Assembly: GCA_024305105.1 (NCBI GenBank)
Contig: JAMWZA010000007.1
Coordinates: 1 to 64,000 of the forward strand
DNA length: 64,000 bases
Direction: 5' to 3'
Source of the DNA: Marinoscillum sp.
GTDB lineage: Bacteria; Bacteroidota; Bacteroidia; Cytophagales; Cyclobacteriaceae
The position numbers and the translations under genes were made by a program. The notes beneath the pieces were generated by a model. The model saw nothing but the letters and a program-made list of their open reading frames with translations, did not search any database and was not told the origin of the DNA. Each line of letters starts with the position of its first letter. Position 1 is the stretch's first letter. Shown piece after piece: positions 1-9,394 of the stretch.

Positions 1-122
1 CTTCTCTTTGCCGCCTCGTAGCTGGCACACTCCAGACTTTTTCAGCAGGCCCTAACTAATCACCAGAATTACTCCAAAATCTCTTACTACATTGAATTTA
101 GGTTCATTAAACCACTAACATT

Positions 123-730
123 ATGAAACTTAAATTCTTAACCAACCTAGGTGCTCTAGTATTTTTAATAAGCATATTCTATGTCATCAGGCTATTTGAC
201 GTCAGTTATGAAGCTGAGCACCCTTCTCTGAATGAGAAGAACATGTCGCCTGACATTCACCTAAATAATGTAAGACACTACACAAGAGAAGTAGATCGAG
301 ACAGAAGTCTTTACCATTTGGATAAAGCCATTCAAAGCATTCAGTACCTGAAGTCCGATGTTGACCTAAATACAAGTGAAATTGTAGAAGAATCAGTAAA
401 GGAATTAATCTATGTTTATGAGAAGATTAAAGAAGATACGGTTGTTCAGGACGACTTGAATCATGCATTCGAATTTGCACTAACCAGCTTATCATTAGCC
501 GAACTCAGAGTTTCTGTGCGCTATGCCGAATCCAACAATCTAAAGCTTTCCAGAATGAAACCAATGATGCTACGAACTACGAAAAGCATATTTATCATGA
601 GATTGACTCACTGCTGGCAAACTTCAATGAAGCTCCTGTGCTAATTACTGAAAGAATCGATCATATGGTAGATGAGTTTGATTCATTGATCTTAATGGAA
701 AGAAGCCAAAGGTCATTGGTCTTTCAATAA
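123..730 (+). pseudogene. Frameshifted paralogue of the helical membrane-anchored protein at 20726-21346
   Basis: The first 140 or so residues read as an N-terminal membrane anchor followed by helical sequence that aligns with the protein at 20726-21346 (shared AELRV/AELKV stretch, IQSI/IQAI stretch). The open frame then stops at 642-644 after a tail with no similarity. From about 551 a second frame, ending TAA at 728-730, restores the match: it encodes a YEKHIYHEIDSLL segment aligning with YEIKIYAELDSLL of the paralogue. About 14 residues are missing at the junction (near 541-560), so an out-of-frame deletion is the simplest explanation. A sequencing error alone would not explain the missing residues. 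Function of the family is unknown. Confidence 0.7.
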
Positions 731-743
731 CAAAACAGATCCA

Positions 744-2369
744 TTAGATGTCGTAGCATTCCCGACAGAATTTCTTCCTGCCAAATAAGAATGGTCTCCC
801 ACCTCGAACGGCCATTGGCATCTCTTTTGGATATGGCTCAAACTTGATCATTTGCTTTTGTATCTGATCATCGAGACTAGAACCAAGAGCCAGTACAGTG
901 AGCGAATCGTGGTTTTCATACCAAATCTTTGTCAAAATTTTCGCCAGCATACCACATATTAAAACAACGACCGCATCTTTAGGAAACTTCATTTTCGCAT
1001 ATTGATCATACTCCAGATATGAGTTTTTAAAAGGTACTGTAGTCACTCGTTTTGGATCCACTTCGATACCCACATGCTTGAAAAAGGATAAGTCCTGAAA
1101 TTCGTTACAAAAAAAATACACTTCCCGATCCTTTAACGCCTGCAACAAGCGTGGCATATAGGCAAGATTATGATGGATGGACATGGCCTGTATTTTGTAT
1201 TCATAGTCACCAACAATTTTATCCGCCAACTTTCTCAATCTGCGATGATGAACAGAGCAAGGAACTCCTACAAAATACCCTTCTTTACGGTATTGCATTG
1301 CTTCATGAAGTCGTTTTGCAAGTACCGGATCATATTGCTGCTGTTTACGACCGTACCAATTATTATGATGTTTCTCCTGAAGGTAATCTTTAATAAAACT
1401 TAGTTCTCCATCATTGTAATGCGCAAAACTAAGTGGCTGCTTCTGCTCAAGACGTGAAAGTATTTTATTAGTTCCATCGGTCACCTTTTTGGCTTTGTTG
1501 ATCTGGTAGCGAAACAACTTACTATACTTTTGCGTCCATTTATTCTTCTTATTAATCGCTAAGTACTCACCTATTGTGGCCTTTCTGATTTCCTTTTTCA
1601 AGGGCACCGGTAGTGAAATTGGTGACTCTGGTATCGGTTCAGAGATTAATATCCCCGGTTCCGTTTTGGTGATCTGTTGATAAAAAACGCCATCCTTCTC
1701 TATTACGTTGAGAGGGTATTGTAAAGCATCTTCAAAACCCCTTTCATTCAATAGCTTCTTTTCTGTGACCTGATACAATAGTTCATACATCCACCCCCAT
1801 CTGAGTTGTGTTTTAGACGATCGCTGAGTTACTGCAAAAACTTCCTGTTTATAGTCAAGTACAATGTCTCCCTGTGAAGAAAAGCATCCATTGGTAGCAT
1901 CCGCATAATATCTATTTAACATAACACTCAAAGAAGTTTCATCTGAATAGGTATCCAAAACATCTTTCATAAGTACTGAAAGGCTTCCTGACCCACCATA
2001 GAAAGCTGACGAATCGATGAAATTATAGCGCTTATGGGGTCTTGGAAAATGCTTCCAATAGTAATAATAGAGCGCATGGTTATCAAACTCAAGATGACTA
2101 GAAGCTGGAAAGAGTACGCCCTCTGACGATACCTGATCAATTTTTCTTGTGAAATTCTTACTTAAGAAGAGCCTTGCAGTGTCCCACAATACCAGAACCG
2201 GTCGATCAACCTTTCTCAATTCACTAATAAGTGCTTCCAGTTTTTCTTGAGTATCCGCTAGTGGCCTTATTGACAGATAGTCATACCCTTCATGGACAAA
2301 TTTGGCCTGTAGTTCCTTATGGTTATCTACACCTTCAAACCCAATGACAATCAATTCTTTTTCACTCAT
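744..2369 (-). CDS. Two-domain glycosyltransferase: degenerate PLOD-like domain plus GT-D (DUF1792-like) domain
   Basis: The C-terminal half (about 280-541) contains YNDGELSFI, resembling the DxE-containing motif of the GT-D fold (DUF1792/dGT1 family); D320 and E322 would be the metal/nucleotide ligands. The N-terminal 240 residues resemble the procollagen-lysine glycosyltransferase (PLOD-like) domain seen at 7714-9153, with an equivalent of its VLxxD strand and of its NSG loop. However, the DxxD site reads DTAR (63-66), so this half may be inactive. An in-frame TTG 18 bases upstream (2387) is possible, but a TAGCTTTG promoter box at 2397-2390 leaves ATG 2369 as the better start. Probably adds sugars to a surface glycan; substrate unknown. 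Confidence 0.68.
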   Translation of the reverse strand: MSEKELIVIGFEGVDNHKELQAKFVHEGYDYLSIRPLADTQEKLEALISELRKVDRPVLVLWDTARLFLSKNFTRKIDQVSSEGVLFPASSHLEFDNHALYYYYWKHFPRPHKRYNFIDSSAFYGGSGSLSVLMKDVLDTYSDETSLSVMLNRYYADATNGCFSSQGDIVLDYKQEVFAVTQRSSKTQLRWGWMYELLYQVTEKKLLNERGFEDALQYPLNVIEKDGVFYQQITKTEPGILISEPIPESPISLPVPLKKEIRKATIGEYLAINKKNKWTQKYSKLFRYQINKAKKVTDGTNKILSRLEQKQPLSFAHYNDGELSFIKDYLQEKHHNNWYGRKQQQYDPVLAKRLHEAMQYRKEGYFVGVPCSVHHRRLRKLADKIVGDYEYKIQAMSIHHNLAYMPRLLQALKDREVYFFCNEFQDLSFFKHVGIEVDPKRVTTVPFKNSYLEYDQYAKMKFPKDAVVVLICGMLAKILTKIWYENHDSLTVLALGSSLDDQIQKQMIKFEPYPKEMPMAVRGGRPFLFGRKKFCRECYDI

Positions 2370-2389
2370 ATCGAAATCACTGTTCAAAA

Positions 2390-2397
2390 CAAAGCTA
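2390..2397 (-). promoter_or_regulatory. Candidate Bacteroidota -7 box upstream of the GT-D fusion gene
   Basis: The minus strand reads TAGCTTTG, an exact match to TAnnTTTG, 20 bases upstream of the ATG at 2369. No good TTG is seen at the expected 19-21 base spacing, so the call rests on one box. Confidence 0.35.
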
Positions 2398-2485
2398 GTA
2401 TGAATAGAATAACTAAGAAGTAGATTCTTTCATTCACAAAGCTTTTTCTTCATCTTTGAACAAAAAAAGAACTGAATAAAAGTCC

Positions 2486-3355
2486 ATGAGTAAAATCGGT
2501 GAGGTCCTTCGGTATGTCAAGCTAATCTTGTTCCCAGGACTTTTTATTCCTAAAAAGACCAAATCTACCGAAACCTACGAGATCGTCTTTTCCTTCACGA
2601 CGCTTCCTAGTCGTATTAAGAATATAAAACCCACTATCGCTTCTCTATTAGACCAAAAAATCAGGCCTGATAAGATCATCCTAAATATTCCGAAGTTCTC
2701 CAAAAGAGAAAAAAGACCTTACCTAATCCCCGATTTTTTAAAGCAATGTCCTTACATCCTTATCAATGAAATCGAAGAAGACATGGGACCTGCGACTAAG
2801 CTACTCCCCACATTAAACCTCTTAAAAGAAACCGATACACTGATTGTTATTGGGGATGATGATGAAGTCTACCCAAAACAACTTTTTGCAAACTATCTCA
2901 ACAACCAAAGCAACTTTAAAGACTCCACCATGACACTTGTCGGTTGGAATGCTCCTGAGGACAACAATCATTCACATAAAAAAATTAAATATGGAGCCAT
3001 AGGGAGTATTCCCAACAATGCTATTGAGGTGCGTACTCCAACTCAAGTAGATTGTGTGCAGGGAGCATCGACTTATGCGGTGCGTACTTCATTCTTTTCA
3101 GACAAACTATTTGATTATACTAGGGCACCTAAGCAAGCTTTTTTTGTTGATGACATTTGGATTAGTGGGAATATGGCGCGTGATGCCACTAAAATCTTTG
3201 TGATTCCTGCTTCTTTCAGGTATGCACGAATGAAGGTGCCTTCACATTTGGTCTTTAGTGAACCGCTCCACCGTAAAGAAAACCATTCTGGAGAAAACAA
3301 CGCCACGCTATACGAGTACTTCCATAACTATTGGCACTCAAGAGGAATAAAATGA
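2486..3355 (+). CDS. GT-A fold (family 2-like) glycosyltransferase, paralogue of 9395-10258
   Basis: 289 residues with the layout of a nucleotide-sugar transferase. There is an FTTLPSR strand-turn at about 37-43, a DDD metal/nucleotide motif at 124-126 after a hydrophobic strand, and a conserved VDDIWISG segment at about 221-228 that would hold the catalytic acidic residues. No membrane segment is evident, so it is probably cytoplasmic or peripheral. It is about the same length as the product of 9395-10258 and shares its motifs in order, including the opening SxxxEVLRY, so the two are duplicates. Its stop overlaps the ATG of the GT32 gene downstream (ATGA), indicating translational coupling. 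Donor and acceptor cannot be deduced. Confidence 0.75.
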   Translation: MSKIGEVLRYVKLILFPGLFIPKKTKSTETYEIVFSFTTLPSRIKNIKPTIASLLDQKIRPDKIILNIPKFSKREKRPYLIPDFLKQCPYILINEIEEDMGPATKLLPTLNLLKETDTLIVIGDDDEVYPKQLFANYLNNQSNFKDSTMTLVGWNAPEDNNHSHKKIKYGAIGSIPNNAIEVRTPTQVDCVQGASTYAVRTSFFSDKLFDYTRAPKQAFFVDDIWISGNMARDATKIFVIPASFRYARMKVPSHLVFSEPLHRKENHSGENNATLYEYFHNYWHSRGIK

Positions 3356-4362
3356 CCGTGAAAATCAGTAAAACCAGCATTCCGAATCACTACCATTTCA
3401 TATGGATGGGGCCAAAAAAGCCTTACTTTTTGGCCGTGGCAATTAAATCAGTTTTAATAAGATGTGACGGAGCAAAAGTTACCTTATGGTCGGACAGATT
3501 AGACCTTGATGATTTCCCAGAAGTGATCGAATCTAACATAAGGTTTGAATGCAAACTCCTTGATACAAATCAGTTGATCGGTGAACTCGAAGAAGGAGTT
3601 GTCAAACAGGTACTCACCAAAAATTTGGGAATAGCTGGCACAAGAAGCAATACAGACAAGAAAACAGTCACCAAACCAATAGAGCGTTCTAAATCCAATT
3701 TACTGAGATACCTTATTCTGTACTTGTATGGCGGAGTTTATTTGGATGCTGACACTATTGTATTAAAAAACCTTAAACCATTACTAGAATCAAACTCTGG
3801 CTTTATTGGCAATGAAAATTCCGCCTGGCCCATCGCTAAAAGAGAGCAACTATTTCATCGCGTCATTTGGGGACCAATCCTGGAAATCGTAAGGTTCATT
3901 GCCATTAAGTTACCTATCGGTTATCGCTTAAACCCTTTGTACGCATATCTAAGTTCTGCTTCAGAAAACAATGCCGTATTGGGATTCACTGCCCACCACA
4001 ACTACCTTTTTGAGTGTTTTGTCCACATCTCAAAAATGAGCAAAAAGGAAATTCTCAAATCGCTGCGACTGGGTCCATTCCTACTACAACGAGTATCCAA
4101 GACCTATGATCATCATGACCTAACTACCTATCCCCCAAAATATTTCTATCCGTATGGCCCACTGATCTCCGAACACTTCTTTCGAAAGCGGAAAAAGATC
4201 ACTCCTGTACTCGATTACATGATTGATAAAGACACCTACGTTATTCATTGGGGGGCATCGTCTAAGTTTTTGAATGAGTTTAGCAAACAAGACATCTTAA
4301 ATAACGCATCAGAAAGTGTTTTCACCTACCTGGAAAGTGAGGTAATCAAAGCAGATGAATAG
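3352..4362 (+). CDS. GT32-family glycosyltransferase (DXD sugar-binding region)
   Basis: The pattern YLYGGVYLDADTI (about 125-136, DXD at 132-134) is the hallmark of the Gly_transf_sug/GT32 group that includes capsule and Och1-like transferases. The N-terminal PNHYHFIWMG and C-terminal YVIHWGAS segments also fit this family. I chose the ATG at 3352, which overlaps the upstream stop codon, rather than the in-frame ATG at 3331, because the shorter form begins just ahead of the conserved IPNHYHFIW strand and gives the usual ATGA coupling. It probably acts on the same glycan as its upstream neighbour. Confidence 0.8.
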   Translation: MTVKISKTSIPNHYHFIWMGPKKPYFLAVAIKSVLIRCDGAKVTLWSDRLDLDDFPEVIESNIRFECKLLDTNQLIGELEEGVVKQVLTKNLGIAGTRSNTDKKTVTKPIERSKSNLLRYLILYLYGGVYLDADTIVLKNLKPLLESNSGFIGNENSAWPIAKREQLFHRVIWGPILEIVRFIAIKLPIGYRLNPLYAYLSSASENNAVLGFTAHHNYLFECFVHISKMSKKEILKSLRLGPFLLQRVSKTYDHHDLTTYPPKYFYPYGPLISEHFFRKRKKITPVLDYMIDKDTYVIHWGASSKFLNEFSKQDILNNASESVFTYLESEVIKADE

Positions 4363-4416
4363 TAACTGCAGAAAATGTATTGCAGCTATTTTCATATGAC
4401 TTGTAGTCTAAACTTT

Positions 4417-4424
4417 TAACTTTG
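4417..4424 (+). promoter_or_regulatory. Candidate -7 box for the ABC exporter gene
   Basis: TAACTTTG matches TAnnTTTG exactly and ends 22 bases before the ATG at 4447. A convincing -33 TTG at 19-21 bases is not seen. Confidence 0.4.
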
Positions 4425-4446
4425 CCGCCGATTAGATTAAAAATTT

Positions 4447-6099
4447 ATGAAGGTTATACTAATACTTTTCAGATCATCACCCTGGAGGTTTTTAATAGCA
4501 ACGGTTGTTAGTTTTATTTCTGGATCTGCTTTAGCTGCGGTTATTTATATTCTCAATCAGGCCATAAAAACAAAAATGGCTGATCCGGAAGTACTAATAG
4601 CTCAATTTCTTTCTGTCCTGATAGTTTACGTAGCAACTGGAATTAGTGGAGCCTACTTAATCACCTTACTTGGGCAGACTGCTATTCAAAACATGAGGCT
4701 TACACTTAGTAATAAGATATTAGAAGCCTCCTTTCATAAATTAGAATATGAAACCAAACGACTTTTCACCATCCTGACCGACGACATCAATACCATTTCG
4801 GTAGTGATTGTAAAACTCCCATCAATGCTCACGGCATTTACTACAGTTCTCGGATGTTTTGCTTACATGTTGTTCATCTCCTGGCAACTATTTGGATTGT
4901 TTTTAACCATTTTCCTTCTGACATTTATACTATATAGGCTCCCACTAAATGCTTATGGTGTAAGGATGCGTCAAAACAGAAACTTCCAGAATGAGCTCTT
5001 CGGACATTTTGAAGGATTGATCTATGGGCTGAAGGAATTAACCATGAATAAAAAATTCCGAAGCCTCTACACCAAAGAGATTATTGAACCCATAACGGAA
5101 GCGCAGAAAAATCACCAGGTGAAAGGTAAAACGACCATAGAGGTATTTTCCAGATGGGGTGAGGTTATTCTTTTCCTTGGAATAGGCGGAATACTAATGC
5201 TAATCAGCGAAACAGGATTAACCACATACGATGTAATGGTGAGCTTTCTAACCGTTACAATCTTCATTATCGCTCCTCTCACCCGACTTACTCGTGTGAT
5301 TCCTGAATTCCAGCGCCTGAGTATTGCGATGGAGCAAATCGAAGGAATCGGATTGGATCTGGATAAAAATACGCTTAAAAAGAACTTGGCCAATAAATCA
5401 TTTGATCAGGTAGATCAAGAACCGATAATATCACTAAAAAGTGCTAGCTATAGTTACTATCAGCAGGATGAAGACAAGGTATTTAAACTTGGCCCTGTAA
5501 ATCTGGATATCAAAAAAGGCCAAATAACCTTTTTGATTGGTGGAAATGGAAGTGGAAAAAGTACGTTGGCTAAGGTACTGTGCGGATTATACCCCCCAGA
5601 CTCTGGAACGGTTGAGCACTTTGGGAATGTGGTAGATGAATCAAACATAGAGGACTATCGCGATCAGTTTAGCATAGTCTTTTCTGACTTCTATCTGTTT
5701 GAGAGCGTGATCCATATTTCAGAAGAAGTAATTGACAACAAAGCTCAAGAATACCTTGAACTTCTCGAACTTGACAAGAAGGTTAAAATAGTTGATCAGA
5801 AACTTACAACAACAAACCTTTCGACAGGCCAGCGTAAGCGTCTGGGGTTGTTAATTTCGTATCTGGAAGACAAACCAATATACCTTTTTGACGAATGGGC
5901 AGCTGGGTTAGATCCACACTACAAAAAAATCTTTTACAAAAAATTACTCCCAGATTTGAAGGCAAGAGGCAAAACGGTTTTTGCCATTACCCATGATGAA
6001 TCCTACTTTGACTGTGCTGATGAGGTAATTATGCTCAAAGAGGGGCAGTTACTAGAGTCTCACCTGCTTCACGATCAGCTTATTGAGTTTTTTAATTAA
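4447..6099 (+). CDS. Cyclic-peptide-type ABC exporter (fused membrane and ATPase domains, SyrD/PvdE-like)
   Basis: A half-transporter of 550 residues. It has about six membrane helices in the first 290 residues and an ATPase domain from about 325, with Walker A GGNGSGKS (365-372), signature LSTGQ (458-462), Walker B YLFDE (479-483) and H-loop His516. The LSTGQRKRL and FDEWAAGLDP wording is typical of the cyclic peptide transporter family (TIGR01194-like, exporters of siderophore or lipopeptide precursors) rather than of polysaccharide Wzm/Wzt exporters. It would act as a homodimer in the inner membrane. It sits inside a glycosyltransferase cluster with its own -7 box, and no peptide precursor or NRPS gene is visible in the window, so its cargo is unknown. 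Confidence 0.85.
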   Translation: MKVILILFRSSPWRFLIATVVSFISGSALAAVIYILNQAIKTKMADPEVLIAQFLSVLIVYVATGISGAYLITLLGQTAIQNMRLTLSNKILEASFHKLEYETKRLFTILTDDINTISVVIVKLPSMLTAFTTVLGCFAYMLFISWQLFGLFLTIFLLTFILYRLPLNAYGVRMRQNRNFQNELFGHFEGLIYGLKELTMNKKFRSLYTKEIIEPITEAQKNHQVKGKTTIEVFSRWGEVILFLGIGGILMLISETGLTTYDVMVSFLTVTIFIIAPLTRLTRVIPEFQRLSIAMEQIEGIGLDLDKNTLKKNLANKSFDQVDQEPIISLKSASYSYYQQDEDKVFKLGPVNLDIKKGQITFLIGGNGSGKSTLAKVLCGLYPPDSGTVEHFGNVVDESNIEDYRDQFSIVFSDFYLFESVIHISEEVIDNKAQEYLELLELDKKVKIVDQKLTTTNLSTGQRKRLGLLISYLEDKPIYLFDEWAAGLDPHYKKIFYKKLLPDLKARGKTVFAITHDESYFDCADEVIMLKEGQLLESHLLHDQLIEFFN

Positions 6100-6111
6100 C
6101 AATAGATGCTG

Positions 6112-6135
6112 TGGCTTATTTCATTACATAAGCCA
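6112..6135. terminator. Hairpin between convergent ABC exporter and Wzi genes
   Basis: TGGCTTAT (6112-6119) and ATAAGCCA (6128-6135) form a perfect 8-bp stem with an 8-base loop in the 3' overlap zone of two convergent genes. It covers the stop codon of the minus-strand gene. No strong T-run follows on either strand, so termination is a modest inference. Confidence 0.35.
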
Positions 6136-7714
6136 TCGTCACTTTTCCATAAAAATTGACCATATCATTTTTATAGATATAATTCCAATTGAGACGTTGA
6201 CTGCCTGTAATCTCCACTCCAAAGACCATATCGTTCACAAATCGGATAGCTTTTAAGCAAATGGAATACTCGGTATCAAATGGGCGATCATCCGTAGAAT
6301 TGAAGGTATCAAAAGCATAGTCATCATTAAATCGAATACGCTGAAAACTGAATCCGAAAAGGCCCTGCGGATAGAAATAGGAAATCATCCCAATATCGCC
6401 ACTACCTCCAGGACCAATACCTGCACCTAAAACCTGTCCATTCTGAGTGTACCCTTGTCGCGAGAATGCATGTGTGTAGTAGATTGGTGTAGCAGGTCTT
6501 AGATTTCTCAAGCGTGGACGGCCCAAATTCGTATGCTCGTAAACCCCTTTGAACGCCCGACCCTTTCCTATGTCTATCATTTTTGCAAACCCGATGGTAT
6601 AAGCTCTACTATGTTCAGGTTCAGTAAGTATAGATCTAATATTACTAAAATCATTCCTGGCCAGCTCAAAGTATGCTTCAAAACCAATCTCTTCGAATGT
6701 CCATTTAAAATTAGCAGAAGTCATCTGGTCATAGACATCATTCACCACATTTCCGTTGGCGAGCGTATCTGTATTACTCGAAAAATCTGCGAAAGAGATG
6801 AACACGTCTTTCACGCCAAAGTCCTGATCCTGTAAATCACGGTAATGAATTCTGCTCACCCCAAATGAGAAACCCGGCAAGAAAGATGGTTGCAGAAAGA
6901 CTCCTCCCCCTTGAAAATAACGCAAGTCATTATCAGGATTGCTATCAAAATAGTCTGATTCACGCATTAACCCCCAGATGGATCGAAACTCAAACGCGCC
7001 AATTTTTGTCTCAATGGGCGTGTCAGTCCCAATATCAATGTGAGGAAACATAGCTGCATTATTACTCATGATGATTGGGTTAACATTTGCAGGCCCCAAT
7101 GTAATATTCTGTGTAGAGGCCCCTATAGTCAGGTTTTTCCAAATCAACCGAACCTCAGATTGACCAAGACTAAAACGAGTAATTGGATCTGGACCAAATC
7201 GCTGCACCATATCGATTCGGCTATTGAACTGATAACTGTACAGGCTATCATTAATGCCTCTATTCGCACGTTCAAAATCAGCATTTTGAGCAAAATAAAC
7301 TACCGGTGCAAACGTATAATGTAAAATTCCAAAATTTCCTTTTATGCCGAAGTTAACATCTGCATTTGCTCCCTTTCCTTTCCATACCGGTCCGTCATTA
7401 TACCCTCGTGGGTACTTTGAATTAAAGCTCAATGAAGAAACAACTGGCAGCACATGAAAGCTTTTATTTTCTTTCTCATTTACCCTGAAAACAGGAAATT
7501 GTTCCTCCCATGGATTCCATTTGGGTAAACTGTCATGCTCATAAAGCGAAACAGAACTTGTATGAATCATTTTATGCTTGCGAAAACCTTCATTTTGAAG
7601 CTCCAATGCCTTGTAATATTCAACCAGATAACTATCAGGATAAATAACCTGACCGGTACCCACTACTGAAATCAGAAGGCTGATTATCAAGATCAAATAA
7701 TTTAGTTTTTTCAT
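6116..7714 (-). CDS. Wzi-like capsule assembly outer-membrane barrel protein
   Basis: The product starts with a clear signal peptide (KKLNYLILIISLLISVVGTGQ, cleavage near residue 21). The rest is rich in alternating aromatic/polar strands ending in an aromatic-containing tail, as in outer-membrane beta barrels. Length (532) and internal phrases such as GPVWKGKG, and the repeated barrel strands, fit the Bacteroidota branch of the capsule assembly Wzi family, which anchors or organises surface polysaccharide. Its ATG overlaps the stop codon of the PLOD-like glycosyltransferase gene by one base (TAATG), so the two are translationally coupled, linking glycan synthesis with surface attachment. Confidence 0.75.
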   Translation of the reverse strand: MKKLNYLILIISLLISVVGTGQVIYPDSYLVEYYKALELQNEGFRKHKMIHTSSVSLYEHDSLPKWNPWEEQFPVFRVNEKENKSFHVLPVVSSLSFNSKYPRGYNDGPVWKGKGANADVNFGIKGNFGILHYTFAPVVYFAQNADFERANRGINDSLYSYQFNSRIDMVQRFGPDPITRFSLGQSEVRLIWKNLTIGASTQNITLGPANVNPIIMSNNAAMFPHIDIGTDTPIETKIGAFEFRSIWGLMRESDYFDSNPDNDLRYFQGGGVFLQPSFLPGFSFGVSRIHYRDLQDQDFGVKDVFISFADFSSNTDTLANGNVVNDVYDQMTSANFKWTFEEIGFEAYFELARNDFSNIRSILTEPEHSRAYTIGFAKMIDIGKGRAFKGVYEHTNLGRPRLRNLRPATPIYYTHAFSRQGYTQNGQVLGAGIGPGGSGDIGMISYFYPQGLFGFSFQRIRFNDDYAFDTFNSTDDRPFDTEYSICLKAIRFVNDMVFGVEITGSQRLNWNYIYKNDMVNFYGKVTMAYVMK

Positions 7715-9153
7715 TATTGCTGGTGTTTAATCTTTATTCTTATTTGCTTAGGAATGCTAAACATCCGGTGTTGTCCCAAAAGCTTTTTTATTCCTGTTTG
7801 GTGATAGAGAATATCATCCAGGTAATTTCTAAAATGTACCACAGACTGACCTTGATCAGCCAATTCCAACTGATCATCTGTAATCACTAGTACTACATTC
7901 TTCTCCAGGTTTTTGATTTTCGCTTGTATTTCAGGCCCTTCGTCAGAGAATATCACTCGATCCGTTTCTAAGCCCATGGCCGTTATGGTTTTTAATTCCT
8001 GCCCTCTCTTAATTACAAAGCATAGGTTCTTTCCTTTAAGACTGCTGAGAATGTAAGGAACGTCTTTCAATTTATATTCCTCATTATCTAAATCAATCAA
8101 ATACAACTCTGAGCTCTCCATCTGTTTCTCAAGCGATGCCTCATGAGTTACTTTATCTTTTGGATCGGCCAATACAACCGGAAATAGTTCATCAACCTTA
8201 ACACTTCCTTTATTAAATAGATGAACCGTTACTAAGGTAAAAAAAGATCTTATATAAGCTATTAAGCTAATGATAAGGGCTACAGGAAATAATAAACTAT
8301 TGTAATCAAGGACTGAATTTCCTTTCAATCTTGATAGAATTTTAGAGAAGTTGCTATATGTGCCTGGCAAGTGAATAACTAATGGATTCGATTGAGTATA
8401 GGCATTTATATAATTACCATTTTTAAATCCCAGGTCTCTATTTACTCTTTGGTTACCAATGAGCGAGAGACTTTTAACCAATCTTCTTTCGAACTTGAAT
8501 AACAAATAACCATGCATCCATGACACCGTTGGCCACTTAAATACGGTCATCCGTCCTCCAGAACAACCAAAAATTTCCTGTGAATGGTCCAGCCCCATGC
8601 TAAAAGAGGCCTTAATTGTGCCCATTTTAATATCAGCATACAATCTACTGTATAAACCCTGATCTCCACGAAACCGAGTAATGGTCTCTGGTTTATCAAA
8701 ATCCAGTCCATATGAGCTGGAAAGAAGATCCAATAATTCTCGTATTTTTCCAGCATACCCCATCATAGAGCCGGAATTAAGAAAATGATAGATCGTATCA
8801 CACTTTCTAGGATAATAGCGCCAATAAAATGCAGAAAATCGTCCGTTTAGATAGAAATTGGCCTCAGCCGAGAAAATAATATCCAACCCATTCTTTTTAA
8901 AACTATCCAGGATCTGAACCTCGCTACCCGCTACTATCACATCAAAAGCATCCACAACCATCACGACATCTCTATCTGATATTTGATCAGATTCGAGATA
9001 ATCATATAAAAATTTGATCTTGTAAACGTTCTGAATCCATTCAGCACCATTCCCAATGACATCAAGTGTAAGATTATTACGATTACAAGACTCCTGTAAG
9101 AGAGACATTCGATCATCAACTGTATCCGCAGGAGTAACAATCCTCAAAGCCAT
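7714..9153 (-). CDS. PLOD-like glycosyltransferase with C-terminal membrane segment and extra domain
   Basis: Residues 1-265 follow the procollagen galactosyl/glucosyltransferase (PLOD1-3-like) GT pattern. VVDAFDV carries D68/D71, FSAEANF (94-100) comes next, then NSGSMMGYA (126-134), GDQG (163-166), LDHSQEIF (188-195) and a terminal IHLPG (260-264). A hydrophobic stretch at about 288-311 looks like a membrane segment, followed by about 165 residues that I do not recognise, possibly a second Rossmann-like domain. It is upstream of and overlaps the Wzi gene by one base. This transferase group is best known from animals and large viruses, and bacterial members usually act on surface glycans or glycoproteins. 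The acceptor here is unknown. Confidence 0.72.
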   Translation of the reverse strand: MALRIVTPADTVDDRMSLLQESCNRNNLTLDVIGNGAEWIQNVYKIKFLYDYLESDQISDRDVVMVVDAFDVIVAGSEVQILDSFKKNGLDIIFSAEANFYLNGRFSAFYWRYYPRKCDTIYHFLNSGSMMGYAGKIRELLDLLSSSYGLDFDKPETITRFRGDQGLYSRLYADIKMGTIKASFSMGLDHSQEIFGCSGGRMTVFKWPTVSWMHGYLLFKFERRLVKSLSLIGNQRVNRDLGFKNGNYINAYTQSNPLVIHLPGTYSNFSKILSRLKGNSVLDYNSLLFPVALIISLIAYIRSFFTLVTVHLFNKGSVKVDELFPVVLADPKDKVTHEASLEKQMESSELYLIDLDNEEYKLKDVPYILSSLKGKNLCFVIKRGQELKTITAMGLETDRVIFSDEGPEIQAKIKNLEKNVVLVITDDQLELADQGQSVVHFRNYLDDILYHQTGIKKLLGQHRMFSIPKQIRIKIKHQQ

Positions 9154-9394
9154 AGACCACTTTTGACTAGTTATTTTCAGGGCGCAAGTTCCATAATTTT
9201 GTGCAGATCATTGATACACAAACCAAGTGATCTTCTAGAGCCCGTCTTCATAAAAGCATGTTTCAATCAAATTAACACCTCTTGAAGTAGTAAACAGACA
9301 ATAGCAACTACCTCATGAAGGGTAAACATGAAAGCTGATTAAATCTATTTTCACCTTCAAAGTCTGGGTGAATAACCATTAATTTGCACCAATT

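Noticed and set aside
1151-1403. Open frames antisense to the GT-D fusion gene
   Set aside because: They lie wholly inside a conserved gene on the other strand and their translations have no recognisable features.
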